64,000 nucleotides of DNA from Hybos culiciformis (lineage: Eukaryota; Arthropoda; Insecta; Diptera; Hybotidae). A program made the translations under genes and the position numbers. A model generated the notes under the pieces. It had not been told where the DNA came from, searched no databases, and saw nothing but the letters and a program-made list of their open reading frames with translations. This document shows, in pieces, positions 10,753 through 21,797 of the stretch (its first letter is position 1; every line of letters begins with the position of its first letter). The stretch is taken from the NCBI GenBank assembly GCA_964007475.1, contig OZ023273.1, forward strand, positions 74,268,959 through 74,332,958, read 5' to 3'.

Positions 10753-13296
10753 CATACCTAAATTTATTTACAAAAATTCATTTATATTTGTTTGTTACAA
10801 AAATGCAGTTAATATTTTCTAGAAACAATCGAAATTTACTTGATTTACGCTTTAATTTCATCTGAAATATTTATTAAAAAAAAATTAAAGTCCAAAAAAA
10901 TGTTAAAAAGGTTATGCTTGAATTTAAATTCTTTTTTCTTAATCTCAGAAAAGGTAAATATGAAAACTACCAATTTTAAGTGTGGATCAAGTAAATAATG
11001 CAAAAATTAATGTTTTTTTTTTCTTTTCTTAAAACCAGAAATAAGTTCTTATTTTAAAAAAATTAACTTTCTTTCTTTCAGCTTTTAATGTTTAATATAA
11101 ACTTTGGATACTAAATTTCAGTAAAAGCCTGTCTTCTTGCTTTAAATAAACTTTACTTAATTTAATTAAATTGTTAAATATATACAGTTAAGCAAATATT
11201 TCTTGATACAATAATTTATTCCTCAAAGTAAACTTTGTTTTATTGAATTATGAAATATTTACTTGAATCCATACTTTCTAATACCAAGAAAATAGTTTAC
11301 TTGATTTTAAAAAATTATTTCGCTCCGTGTATAATCACAACTGAACTTATATAATATATATCATAAGCTCAATTATGATTTTACATAAATAATAATGTCA
11401 TTTTTTATGAGGAAAGTAATAATTTCTTTGCATTAACTAAATTTCCCTTGGTGTAAGAAAATAATACATTATTTGAACTTGAATATTTCTGCAAATAGTT
11501 GTCAAAAACTGCTGATATTTTAGTTAAAATCTACGAAAGCACAAAACCTGAAATACAGAAATACACAAAAAACAAAATATTCAATGTATAGGATATCTTT
11601 TTATTATTCACTCTCCAAAATTAAAATTTCAACATTAGAGGAAGGTTTTTCCTTCCTTCATTTTAAATAAATTTTTTTTAAATAAAACACCAATAATTAG
11701 TAAAAATGTTTTAAAACAAATAGAAACAGAAGGAATTAATTTTTTTATTAATCGAATAAAAATAAAGTACATATTACTTCGGGGAGTGACATTATATCAT
11801 TTCCGACAGCCATAATGTGAGGTTGAATGATTTTCCAGGAAAGCAGGGCATCTTGATACTTCATAAAAATGTCGCAATTTTTTATCTATATGAAGAAAAA
11901 TTTATATAAAATTAGAATAACTTTTTCAAACTGAAGCACTTTTAATTTAATTTATATAAAAAATTTTTAAGATAATAAAAAATAAAACTTAAAATTGAAT
12001 TTTTCTAATCCAGAACAGAAAACTTAATTTGTTCTTTGGCACCAAATATGAGTTAATTTTCAGAGTTAAGATTAACTTACCAGTTGTTAAATTTTGGTTT
12101 TCCATCATTTTTATAAGTTCCTTTTACATGTTTTTCTGTAATTTTGTTAGTCTGGATGAAATAATTAAGAACTTGTTTCAATGTTTTGGACCATAATTAG
12201 AATCTACTGCATTAACTAAAGAAGAATCCAAACTCCAATTCAATTTATCTTATTTTCCATTTGTTCTAAAACAGAAAACCCTTAAATAGTAAAATGTAAA
12301 CTTAAAAAATATATTTATCAACAAACCTATATTAGAAAATGATTGGTCACAATATTAATAATGCTGCATTTGAATTGTCTATTTGGCAAAACATGTGGCT
12401 TGCGAAGATGTTGAAAAAATTAATTTGCTTCTAAAAAAACTTCACTGCATGAATAACATTTCAATAAGTATAATTTTTTTATTTTTGTAATTACCTGCTT
12501 TAATAATTTTTTTATTGTAAATTAATCAAAGTTGTCACTTTATTGTAAAAATTTAATTTTTTTAACATATTTTTTATAATTTTTTTTTAATTTTTATTTC
12601 GTCCACTCAATTTTCAATCTCAACAACGACTGCTTATGATAATATAATCTCAAACAACGCCATACGCAAAAACTTTTATTTAGCTAGAATTTTAATGTAA
12701 AAATTCTTTAATTCTACGTAAATATAAAATTATAGGAACTATTTCAACGCAACCTTTCATTGAATTAATGACAATCAATCATATTTTTTGTTAAATCCAC
12801 AAAAGATTTTGCGTTGGCTAAAAGAAATATTTTCGCTAAAATAATCTATTTTGTTTTAACGTAAAGTGTTGTTAAGTACTTGAAAGAATTCGTTGACTAG
12901 AAGAAATAACAAAAAATATTTCATTATAATTTCTGCGTTATTACAATGTATTTTTAACGCATACCTGCATTAGTCGAGAAAAACAACAAATAAAATTATT
13001 TCAAGTACATTGCGTTGATATATAGAAAAATTGTGTTACACTAACGCAAATTTTTGAAACTAAAACTTTTATGAAGAAAAATTTGTTATATCAATGTAAA
13101 GTTTTCTTTCTATTAACGTAACAACTCTTTGGAGTTGTCACAAGGAAATATGAAGCATTTTATTTTTGTATTTATTTATTTATTTATTTTTTTTTAATTT
13201 CATATTCGTTACTATGAGGAAGATTTACGTTAGATCAACGTAAAATGTTCAACGTAGGCCAAATTTTTGATTCAACCTGTAATTCCCCATCGAGCC

Positions 13297-13567
13297 AACT
13301 CACGCCTTTCACAAACCTAATTAAATCCCGTTGCGTATGTTTTTGCAGGTCCTCAAGGTCCTGCAAAAAATAATCCTCCAACATCCTTGCCTCCTAGTCC
13401 GAATCGTTGGACATTGAAAGAGCACGTGAGGTGTAGTTTCGGGTTCTTTTTCCACAACCCCTGCAGATTCCCGTATCGGCCCTCCCTATTCCGAACTCGT
13501 GGTTCCTGAAGAAGTGCCCTGGTACATATACCAGTGAAAAGTCGCAGATTATTCCTATCAAGGTTTA
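13297..13567 (-). pseudogene. LINE C-terminal remnant, copy 2
   Basis: This is the duplicate of the zinc-knuckle LINE fragment at 2545-2815, with the same frameshift. It was carried along by the block duplication. Confidence 0.6.
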
Positions 13568-13822
13568 AAATCTCTTTAGACTTTTTTCTGTCTAAATCTT
13601 CTCAAACCTTTTTGGTCGTTTTGTTTCCCTCCGTTTGCCGTCAGATTTCTCTGTGTTTTTCCTATCCCTCACTGTCTATTCTGGCTTTAATAATCTAATA
13701 AGCTAACACGTTAAAATTATATTCTCAACAATTGTCGACCGCAGCCCAGGAATCATCATTAACTCTAAAGAACCGAGTTTTCTGTAACAATTATTTCAAA
13801 CTAATTTTTTCATGAAATTGTT

Positions 13823-13828
13823 TTTATT
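13823..13828 (-). terminator. AATAAA polyadenylation signal of peptide gene 2
   Basis: Identical in sequence and distance from the stop codon to the signal of peptide gene 1. Confidence 0.5.
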
Positions 13829-13882
13829 TATATTTCACAGGTTTGATTTCAAACATTTCAACTTTTTTTAAAATAAAAACAA

Positions 13883-14056
13883 TCAACTTAATAAATTAAT
13901 TAACGGATTGATAAAAAAATTTATAAGGAATATCGAAAGCCACCGAGACAAATTCTCTTCAGCAACGTCCAGTTCCCCTGGATTGGTAACAGGTTTGCCA
14001 TAAATACACATTGCAAACAAAATTGTGGCAACGATAATAACAAATGAACACTTCAT
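13883..14056 (-). CDS. Small secreted peptide precursor, form 2 (57 aa)
   Basis: Residues 1-39 (signal peptide, acidic pro-region and Trp39) are identical to form 1, and so are the DNA, the promoter and the 3' UTR. Directly after the Trp codon the sequence changes completely for 53 bp. It stays open and ends at the same TGA with 18 new residues. The new part is hydrophobic, without charges or cysteines, with spaced Ile-Asn pairs (LIN, FIN, LIN) and one proline. This is what a domain swap in a secreted peptide family would give; a random indel would usually break the frame. Function is unknown; a membrane-active peptide is plausible by form. It is below the usual ORF-length cutoff and easily missed. 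Confidence 0.6.
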   Translation of the reverse strand: MKCSFVIIVATILFAMCIYGKPVTNPGELDVAEENLSRWLSIFLINFFINPLINLLS

Positions 14057-14109
14057 GTTTTTTTCCCGAATATATTTTCAAATTAACTCCTACATGAGAT
14101 TGATTTCAA

Positions 14110-14117
14110 TTTATATA
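14110..14117 (-). promoter_or_regulatory. TATA box of peptide gene 2
   Basis: TATATAAA on the minus strand, 54 bp upstream of the ATG, identical to gene 1 with an unchanged flank. Both genes should therefore share expression control. Confidence 0.55.
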
Positions 14118-14585
14118 AAAAAATAAGAGGTTTAAAATATTTCAACGGATTGTTTTTTTTAATTAAAAATAATTAAATTATTTAATTTTTGTATTTATAT
14201 TCATCTACTCGTAATTTTCTATTGTAACATAACATGAAATGTAAATTCAAATTATTGTTATTTAAAACAAGTATTAGAAACTTTCAAAATTGGGTACAAA
14301 TAAATTCGATAAGATTAAATTGAATTTCAAACAAAAATAAAATTCGGAATACAACTATATCAATACATACATGGGTTGCAAAAACAAATCTGAACTTAAA
14401 TTCAATAAATGTAATTTCTAGAATTATGATGGAATTTTCATCACCCAAAGTTATTTATTTAATTTTTTCAAAATAATTTTTTTTGAAAATAACTATAAAA
14501 TTTGCATTATCTCTTATTAAATGTTTAAAAATAAGTTTGACACTCAAGTAAATATATCAATATTATTATAATTAAAATTTACGAG

Positions 14586-14986
14586 ATTGCATAAGTAAAT
14601 ATGTAATAATAAAAGATGGCGAAGGCCGAATCTAATCTGGTGCCGAGTCCACTGCCTGACATCCTGGTTCATAGGCCTGGTCTAGCCTGGTCGATGGGTG
14701 GGTACGTGGCAGTGAACAACAGAGGGTTCATAACAAAAGTTCGAATGTCTTTAGTTAGAAGAAATAAAATATCAAGATGGGGAAGGTTGAAATTATAGTA
14801 AATTCCGTCAATCTTTCGCACCTGACAACTTACAGAGGTGGATATTTTAAAAATCCCAACCAATTTAAATTAATAAAATGACTACGACGTCATCCAATTT
14901 AAATTAATAAAATTAGCCTAAATGACTACGACGTCATTCTTCGGCATGTGGCTTCTGCCACCTATACCAGGAACTTCACACTTTTC
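14586..14986. other. Unassigned GC-richer patch, copy 2
   Basis: Duplicate of 3900-4300, including the repeated GACTACGACGTCAT segment. No function is recognised. Confidence 0.3.
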
Positions 14987-15371
14987 TTTTAAAAGGACCT
15001 CAAAACCAAACTTCCTTATCTAATTAAAGGCATGATTTTTTTTTTCTTAAAATTTTATTACAACAAAAAATATTTAAAATTACTTTATTTTTACAAAAAA
15101 AATTTATTAGATTCTATATTACATACATTTTTTTTTTTAATTAGAAATTTCTACAATTAATCAATTTTGTCCTTACATGGTTGATTTATTATTTGTTTTC
15201 AATAATTTTTTTTTCTTGATTATTAAAATTTTTCATTTTGCATACTTTTGCTACATAAAAAATTATTTTTGTATATCACCCATATAATTTAGGTGTATTA
15301 ATTATAAAGGCTCCTTTTTATAAAATTTAAACAAGTAATAGTGTTGGTACAAGAGTTTTCTACGTTGTAAT

Positions 15372-15735
15372 ATGCAATTTGCCTTTCTTGTTGATAATCA
15401 TAATTTGAATATCGTTCTGGATAGTTGTCTTGTACCATTTCTTCGGAAACATCGAAATAAAAAACTATGTTTCCAACAAGATAATACGGCTATTCATACA
15501 AGCAAAGAAACAAAGGCTTGGTTGAACGGGAAGAAAATAAATCAACTGGAACGGCCAGCCCGTTCTCTTGTATTGAACCCGTTAGAAAATTTGTGGCGGA
15601 TATTAGTCAAAAGAATTTATGCAGAAAATAAACAATATTCCACTGTTGTAGACTTAAAAGTGGCTATTTCTGAAGCTTGGGAGAAAATTGAAAAAACTGC
15701 GATAAAAAATTTGATCGAAAGTCTCCCAAATAGAA
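15372..15735 (+). pseudogene. Tc1-like DD34E transposase fragment fused to antisense ND1
   Basis: This copy keeps both the FQQDN aspartate and the PLENLW glutamate. I count 34 residues between them, the DD34E spacing of Tc1 elements. The frame remains open from 15372 to 15833 (153 codons). Everything after SLPNRI, about 30 codons from near 15735, reads the antisense strand of the mitochondrial ND1 insert. The open frame is thus a transposase C-terminus extended by accident. The N-terminal helix-turn-helix and the first catalytic Asp are absent upstream, so it is not autonomous. Confidence 0.8.
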
Positions 15736-15742
15736 TTTATAA

Positions 15743-16066
15743 TCCTAAATTAAAAGAATACAATTTAAATAAGAAAGGAATACATATTCAAACAATTAAA
15801 GATAAAAATAAAGAAAAAATAGGAGAAAAATAATAAGAAATATAATTAGATAATAAAGGATAAGTCTGTTCTTTAGTAAATAATTTAATTGCATCACAAA
15901 ATGGTTGGGGAATACCCATCAACCCTACCTTATTAGGACCTTTACGAATCTGGATATAACCTAATACCCTACGCTCTAACAAAGTCAAGAAAGCTACACC
16001 TACTAAAACACAAATAATTAATAGTAATCCTCTTACTAAATTCAAAATTAACTCTTGTAAAATCAA
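15743..16066 (-). pseudogene. ND1: NUMT ND1 N-terminal fragment, copy 2
   Basis: As at 5048-5372, with the conserved Asp retained in PFCDAIKLF. Under the mitochondrial code it continues through WMCIPF to YSFNLG, then is cut by the Tc1 junction. It is nearly unmutated, which indicates recent transfer from mtDNA. Confidence 0.9.
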
Positions 16067-16067
16067 T

Positions 16068-16134
16068 ACTATTTATAGTATACTATACTATATAAATAAA
16101 ATCTAAATTTATTGCACTAATCTGCCAAAATAGT
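16068..16134 (-). tRNA. trnL1: NUMT tRNA-Leu(TAG), copy 2
   Basis: Same 67-nt cloverleaf as copy 1, with anticodon loop TTTAGAT. Confidence 0.85.
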
Positions 16135-17528
16135 ACAATATTAATTTTATACAATATCAAAATTTATTATTCTAATATTTGGTCCTTCGTACTAAAATAT
16201 TTTATTTTATTAAAGATAGAAACCAACCTGGCTCACGCCGGTTTGAACTCAGATCATGTAAGAATTTAAAAGTCGAACAGACTCAAAAAATAAACTACTA
16301 CGCCTAATTTTATCTCTTAATCCAACATCGAGGTCGCAATCTTTTTTATTGATATGAACTCTCTAAAAAAATTACGCTGTTATCCCTAAAGTAACTTAAA
16401 TTTTTAATCATTAATAATGGATCAAAAAATCATAAATTTAAGTTTAATCTAACTAAAAGTTTATTAAATTTTAATATCACCCCAATAAAATAACCTCAAA
16501 TATTATACTTTAAATAATCTACATAACTATAATAAATAAATTATTAAGATTTATAGGGTCTTCTCGTCTTTTAAATTTATTTTAACTTTTTTATTAAAAA
16601 ATAAAATTCTACTAAAAATTCAAATGAAACAGTTAATACCACGTCCAATCATTCATACAAGCTTTCAATTAAAAAACTAATGATTATGCTACCTTTGCAC
16701 AGTTAAAATACTGCGGCCATTTAATTAAAAATCAGAGGGCAGATTAGACTTTTTATATAATATCAAAAAGACATGTTTTTGTTAAACAAGCGAGTATTAT
16801 ATTGCCAAGTTTTTTAAATAAACTTTTCATTCAAAAATATTTATACAATAAAAATATACTAATTCTATCATTATTACTTTATTTTTAAAATAAAAATAAA
16901 AATTTTCATAAAAAAATTAAAATTAATTAAATAATTTTAATAAATAAATAAATTATAAAATATTTTCTAACAATTACTATTTCTAAGCATATTATTTATT
17001 ATTATATTATAAATCAATTTATATTAATTTATTTTATAGCTTATCCGATAAAATATTACCTTTTAACAATATATAATTAAAAAATTAAATTCATAATATA
17101 TAAACACAATATAAAATATACATTAAATATTATATTTATATTAATTAACACAATATTAAATAAAAAATAAATTAAATTTATTTATGAAAAAACTAGATAT
17201 ATTTAAAACCGAATAACTTTTAATTTCCAAAAAATTATTTATAATAATTTTATAACATTATATATAATAATTTTTTAACTCTTTTAAAATCGAGAAAAAT
17301 AATATTTATTATTTTTTATTTGATAAACTCTGATACACAAGATACAATAAATTAAATTTTCTTTTATTTCAATAATTTTTCAATTTATTTCAATATTCTT
17401 TTACAATACTAATTAACTATAATTAAATTTATTTTTTCTTTAAACAATAATAAAACAATATGATGATATAATTATTTTTAATAACTAAATAAAACTTTCT
17501 ATAAACTTATTAATAAATAAAAACTGAT
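16135..17528 (-). rRNA. rrnL: NUMT 16S rRNA, copy 2
   Basis: Near-identical to 5441-6834; the conserved 16S 3' primer-site region is at about 16242-16263. Confidence 0.85.
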
Positions 17529-17596
17529 TAATTTATATTGATTTACACAATAATCTTTTCAATGTAAATGAAAAACTTAATTAAAGCTTTAAATTA
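17529..17596 (-). tRNA. trnV: NUMT tRNA-Val(TAC), copy 2
   Basis: Identical placement and anticodon to copy 1. Confidence 0.8.
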
Positions 17597-18356
17597 TCAT
17601 TCTAGAAACACTTTCCAGTATTCCTACTATGTTACGACTTATCTTATTTTAATAAACAATAAGAGCGACGGGCGATGTGTACATATTTTAGAGCTAAAAT
17701 CAAAACTTTAATCGATAAGAATTTACTTTCAAATCCATTTTCATTTATATATTTAATAATAAATCCATTAAAAATAATTTTATTGTAACCCATTAAATAC
17801 TTAATTATTAGCTGCACCTTGACTTGATATTAAATTTAATTAAATTTATTGAAAATTAACTTTCTTATAAAATATTCTATAACAGCGATATACAAGCTGA
17901 AAAACAAAATTAAGTAAGATACAATGTGGATTATCAATTACAAAACAGGTTCCTCTGAACAGACTAAAATACCGCCAAATTCTTTAAGTTTTAAGAATAT
18001 AACTAATACTACTTAAATATTTTATAAATACATTTTAAATAATAGGGTATCTAATCCCAGTTTAAATTTAAAGGTTTTAAGCTTCATTAATTTTAAATAA
18101 ATTTTAATACTTAGTTTTTTAATATACAATTAACTTTTATTAACTAAATTTATTTATATTTTTTGTATAACCGCGATTGCTGGCACAAAATTTATCAATA
18201 TTATAAATATTACTATCTATAAATTTCTTTAATAAAAAATAATATTAATTATTGCTAATTAAAATAATAATCTTTTAGATAATTACCAACAAACACAAAA
18301 ATTTACATATAAAATAAACTAATAACAAATATATAAGCCAAAATAAAACTTTATAA
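17597..18356 (-). rRNA. rrnS: NUMT 12S rRNA, full length
   Basis: Runs from the conserved 3' end to the 5' start AAAGTTTTATTTTGGCTTA, and includes the 530-loop region GTGCCAGCAATCGCGGTTATAC (minus strand, about 18167-18188). The length of about 760 nt is normal for insects. It diverges from copy 1 at about 18112 and lacks the GGTGAAATTTT motif that copy 1 retains. It may therefore carry a small internal deletion. Confidence 0.8.
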
Positions 18357-18840
18357 TAAGAATTTAATATAATTACTATTTATTTAATATTTATAGAGAT
18401 TATTTAAAATAACTAAAAATTATCAATTAAAAATAAATTATTTTTAAAAATTGTAAATAATATTTTTTTACATAATATAATAATCTAATTAATAACCTAA
18501 TAAAAATAAAATAATACTATTTTCATTAATTAAATAAAATTAAAAATCAAAGAATAATTAATTAATACAATTTAAATAATAACAAATTTTAGTACCTTTT
18601 CTCCTCACATAAAAATCTACAAATAATTATTGATAGCTCCCTTAAACTATCAAATTAATTATTTATTTATATAAATTATTTAATATAATTACTATTTATT
18701 TAATATTTATAGAGATTATTTAAAATAACTAAAAATTATCAATTAAAAATAAATTATTTTTAAAAATTGTAAATAATATTTTTTTTTTTTTTTATATATA
18801 AATAATTTAATTGAATATAAATAAATATTAATTATTATAA
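18357..18840. repeat. Mitochondrial control-region-like tandem repeat
   Basis: Over 90% A+T. A segment of about 110 bp (ATTACTATTTATTTAATATTTATAGAG ...) at 18370-18478 recurs at 18676-18785, a period of about 310 bp. Between them lies a hairpin, TTGATAG ... CTATCAA (18629-18653). Position next to the 12S 5' end fits the insect control region. Confidence 0.7.
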
Positions 18841-18865
18841 TTATATATATAAATATCTATATGCC

Positions 18866-19065
18866 NNNNNNNNNNNNNNNNNNNNNNNNNNNNNNNNNNN
18901 NNNNNNNNNNNNNNNNNNNNNNNNNNNNNNNNNNNNNNNNNNNNNNNNNNNNNNNNNNNNNNNNNNNNNNNNNNNNNNNNNNNNNNNNNNNNNNNNNNNN
19001 NNNNNNNNNNNNNNNNNNNNNNNNNNNNNNNNNNNNNNNNNNNNNNNNNNNNNNNNNNNNNNNNN
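18866..19065. other. Assembly gap (200 N)
   Basis: Exactly 200 N, a placeholder size. It lies between the mitochondrial repeat and a palindrome array, both hard to assemble, so the join across it is uncertain. Confidence 0.99.
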
Positions 19066-19168
19066 AGACATAAAGTCAGTTGACTTTATGTCCCTTTTGA
19101 ATGAGACATAAAGTCAGTTGACTTTATGTCTCAAAAATTGAGACATAAAGTCAACTGACTTTATGTCC
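19066..19168. repeat. Array of 26-bp palindromes
   Basis: Three units of GACATAAAGTCA-GT-TGACTTTATGTC, the third in inverse form with AC in the centre, spaced by about 37 bp. Each can fold into a 12-bp perfect hairpin. The array begins at the gap and probably continues into it. Confidence 0.85.
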
Positions 19169-19610
19169 TGTTGATGTTGTGACACCCCACCAATTTTTAT
19201 ACTACTTATAATTATTGTACCAAATAAATTGTACAGTTCGTTCTAAACCATCAACTAAACAACATCTTTTTATTTATATTAAACAAGTGGTCAATCCGGG
19301 ACTACATCCACTAAAAATCGAAGGACAAAATTTAAAATTCTGAATTGAAAAAAAATATATAAAAAAAAAAATTTAGAAAACAAAAAAGTTTTCAATAGTA
19401 CTGAATTTATGAAAAAAAAAAAAAAAATTTTTTTCCAGAAAAATTGAAAAGAAACTAAAATTATTATTGAGGAAAGTTTGAAAAAAAAAATAGTTTTTTT
19501 TTGGAAAATATTAAATAAAATTTCGTTATAAAATAAATTTTAACTTTTAAATTCGAAAAATCACACCAGATCAAGAATTCAAAACGGTTCTTTTAACAGA
19601 AGTTGCTACA

Positions 19611-20950
19611 ATGACTACGGAAAATTATATTATCAATAGATTTTCAAATTTTAATAAGCTATTAAAATTTTTTACTAATATATTAAATTTTGTTAATAAT
19701 TGTAGAAAAATCCAGCAACAAGTCAATGAAGAAATAGCTGAAAAAACAATCATTCGACTGGTTCAACAAGAGTTCAAAAATGAGATAAAATTGCTAAGGA
19801 ATAACAATCAGCTACCATCTAACAGCAAATTGAGAAAACTGAATCCCTTCATTGATGGTGACAACATTTTACGAGTTGGAGGTCAATTGGAAAATGCTGA
19901 TGTGGAATATGAAATGAAGCATCCAATGATTCTACCTCGCAATTGTCATCTAACTACTTTGATTGTGCGAAAATACCATACCGATTGCTTTAACATTGTC
20001 ATTGATCCGTCAACGTTATTGGATTATCAAGGGTCAAAGTACTGTTAAAAGGGAATTACATAAATGTGTTGTGTGCGTTAGATTCAAAAAGATAAAAGTT
20101 GATCAAATTATGGCAGATCTCCCAAAAGCAAGGACAACATTATCGAAACCATTTAGTAACACTGGATTAGATTATGCCGGACCAATATCAATACGAATGT
20201 CAAAAGGAAGAGGCAATAAGTGTTTCAAAGGATATATGGTGCTGTTCATTTGTTTATCTACTAAGGCAATTCATCTTGAAGTCGTTTCAGATTTGACAGC
20301 TAATGTGTTTATATCTGCTTTTAAAAGATTTGTAGGTAGACGAGGCCTACCTACCGATTTATGGAGTGATAATGCGTCCACCTTTGTACTAGCAACGAAA
20401 ATCTTGAAAAAGGGATTTGATGATTATTGCGCTGAAATCCAATCGAAGATAGTTGAACATACAAATCAGTCACATATTCAATGGCATTTCATTCCGGCAA
20501 GAGCACCGCATTTCGGAGGTTTATGGGAAGCTGGTGTTAAATCAATGAAACATCATTTGAGTCGTACATTTAAGGACACTACCTTAACATTTGAAGAATT
20601 AACAACTGGGTTAATCCAAATTGAATCATGTTTAAACTCTCGTCTTTTATGTCCACTATCAGATGAAATAACAGACATTGATGTATTAACCCCGGTACAT
20701 TTTCTTACAGGAGATCATTTGATTGCAATACCACAAAGAAATGAAGGCGATATGAATTTGACTGGCATAACAAGATGGAAATTGGTTGAAAGGCTTCGTC
20801 ATCATTTTTGGCAAAATAGTCCCGAGAATATTTACACACTTTACAACAAAGATCAAAATGGCATTTGCAGAAGAAAAATCTAAAAGCAGGTGATTTAGTT
20901 CTGATCCAAGGTGAAAATCTTCCGCGTACCAAATGGCCGTTAGCTCGTGT
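19611..20950 (+). pseudogene. BEL/Pao pol: integrase region with two frameshifts
   Basis: Frame 1 (19611 to about 19990) carries the BEL-type linker LNPFIDGDNILRVGGQLENA and KHPMILPR, then the start of the integrase zinc finger. A frameshift near 19985 breaks the HHCC region. Frame 2 continues with RYWIIKGQSTVKRELHKCVVC, the core LDYAGP, the second-Asp block LWSDNASTF, and the Glu region PHFGGLWEAGVKSMK. A second shift near 20865 leads to the integrase tail LKAGDLVLIQGENLPRTKW. The catalytic D-D-E are visible (LDYAGP Asp, WSDN Asp, LWEAG Glu). The protein is dead because of the frameshifts and the missing RT. Confidence 0.85.
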
Positions 20951-20952
20951 AA

Positions 20953-21400
20953 TTGAATTGTTTAGTCTTGATTACATCGGTACTTTGTTTGTTTATAATG
21001 CCAGTAATGTCATCAAGCAGTAAATTTTTTAATATTACTAAATTTAATGAATCACCAGGAATATTCTTTGAAAATAACGGACATGCACAAACAATCACGA
21101 GTGAATGGAATCTACATGTGTTCTTAAATCTATCAATTCATAATCAAGAGTTGAAGGGCATTCAGGAAATATTACATTTATGTGCAATCATGTCAAAACA
21201 TTGAACAACTACTACGCAATGAGCACACAACTAAATCACAAGTTTGTACACATAAAGCAAAATGATGAGCTTTTACAAAGTTTAAATGGGCACACAAAAA
21301 CAAAACGTTGACCAATGGATATAATTGGGTCAATCGCGCATGGACTTTTTGGAGTTTTAGATTAGAATATTCAAATCAAATTGAAGAACAATTATTGAAG
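20953..21400 (+). pseudogene. BEL-associated env-like fragment
   Basis: After the integrase tail comes a hydrophobic signal-like stretch (LVLITSVLCLFIMP) and then FNITKFNESPGIFF with SEWNLHVFLNLS, resembling the N-terminal part of insect retroviral F-like envelopes. The frame stops at 21204. A second fragment near 21318-21364, IIGSIAHGLFGVLD, resembles the fusion-peptide region of errantivirus Env (compare GGSIMKFLFGNLD in the element at 42.0 kb). Frames are interrupted several times and the transmembrane end is missing. Assignment rests on these motifs only. Confidence 0.55.
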
Positions 21401-21459
21401 GTTAGTCAAAATGAAACCATCTTCTTGGGCTATTGAAAATTTTTAAGAAACAAAATTTT

Positions 21460-21797
21460 TTTTTTATTGGTAGGAATATGTAATTTTTTTGCTTGTAATA
21501 TTGGGCCCTATATATACATATATTTGAAATTAAAAAATCTTGTCATTGGGAATCGAACCTTCAGACTTACAGTCTGATGTTCTAGCCACTAAGCCATATT
21601 GTCCATATGATTTTGGGTTTCTTAAATATAATAAAAAAATAAGTATTCTTATTCTTATTTTTCTGAGAAAAATGATGACGATTCTGAGAAAAATGATTCG
21701 ATTCGAAAATGAAGATGAATGAACTCGATTCGAAAATGGATTTTTACCCTCTACCAAAAATCATCAAACGCGGCTAAAGAAGTATAAAATTCAAAAA
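21460..21797 (-). repeat. tRNA-Tyr-derived SINE-like unit, copy A
   Basis: Reverse-strand copy of the roughly 310-bp unit also at 33699-34010 and 45923-46207. It opens with TACTTCTTTAGCCGCGTTTGATGATTTTTGGTAGAGGG, contains a tRNA-like segment (21542-21604) and ends in ATGTATATATAGGGCCCAATATTACAAGC. The tRNA part lacks about 7 nt before the B box. Confidence 0.75.

Larger units (their letters stand above)
10753..18112 (+). repeat. Copy 2 of the 7.4-kb duplicated block
   Basis: This is the direct repeat of 1-7432; the offset is 10752 at the left and 10694 across the NUMT. It is separated from copy 1 by 3.3 kb of unrelated DNA (7470-10752). This copy keeps an unbroken Tc1 C-terminal frame and a longer NUMT that runs on into the mitochondrial control region. 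Its peptide gene has a different mature domain. Confidence 0.95.
15743..18840 (-). other. NUMT 2: mitochondrial ND1 through control region
   Basis: The same mitochondrial block as NUMT 1, but reaching the complete 12S 5' end and about 480 bp of control-region-like DNA before the assembly gap. Its longer extent shows that the copy 1 NUMT lost its end, or was assembled from a second, truncated version. Confidence 0.85.
19170..21420 (+). mobile_element. BEL/Pao retrotransposon, internally deleted, with env-like tail
   Basis: A candidate LTR (TGTTGATGTTGTGACACCCC ... TTAAACA, 19170-19286) is followed by a possible primer-binding site beginning TGG at about 19289. Gag, protease and reverse transcriptase are absent. 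What remains is the pol C-terminal region with the BEL/Pao integrase, then an env-like segment. I see no matching 3' LTR. The order resembles env-bearing BEL elements such as Drosophila roo. Confidence 0.75.

Noticed and set aside
18841..19073. Open frames across the N gap
   Set aside because: They consist of undetermined bases.
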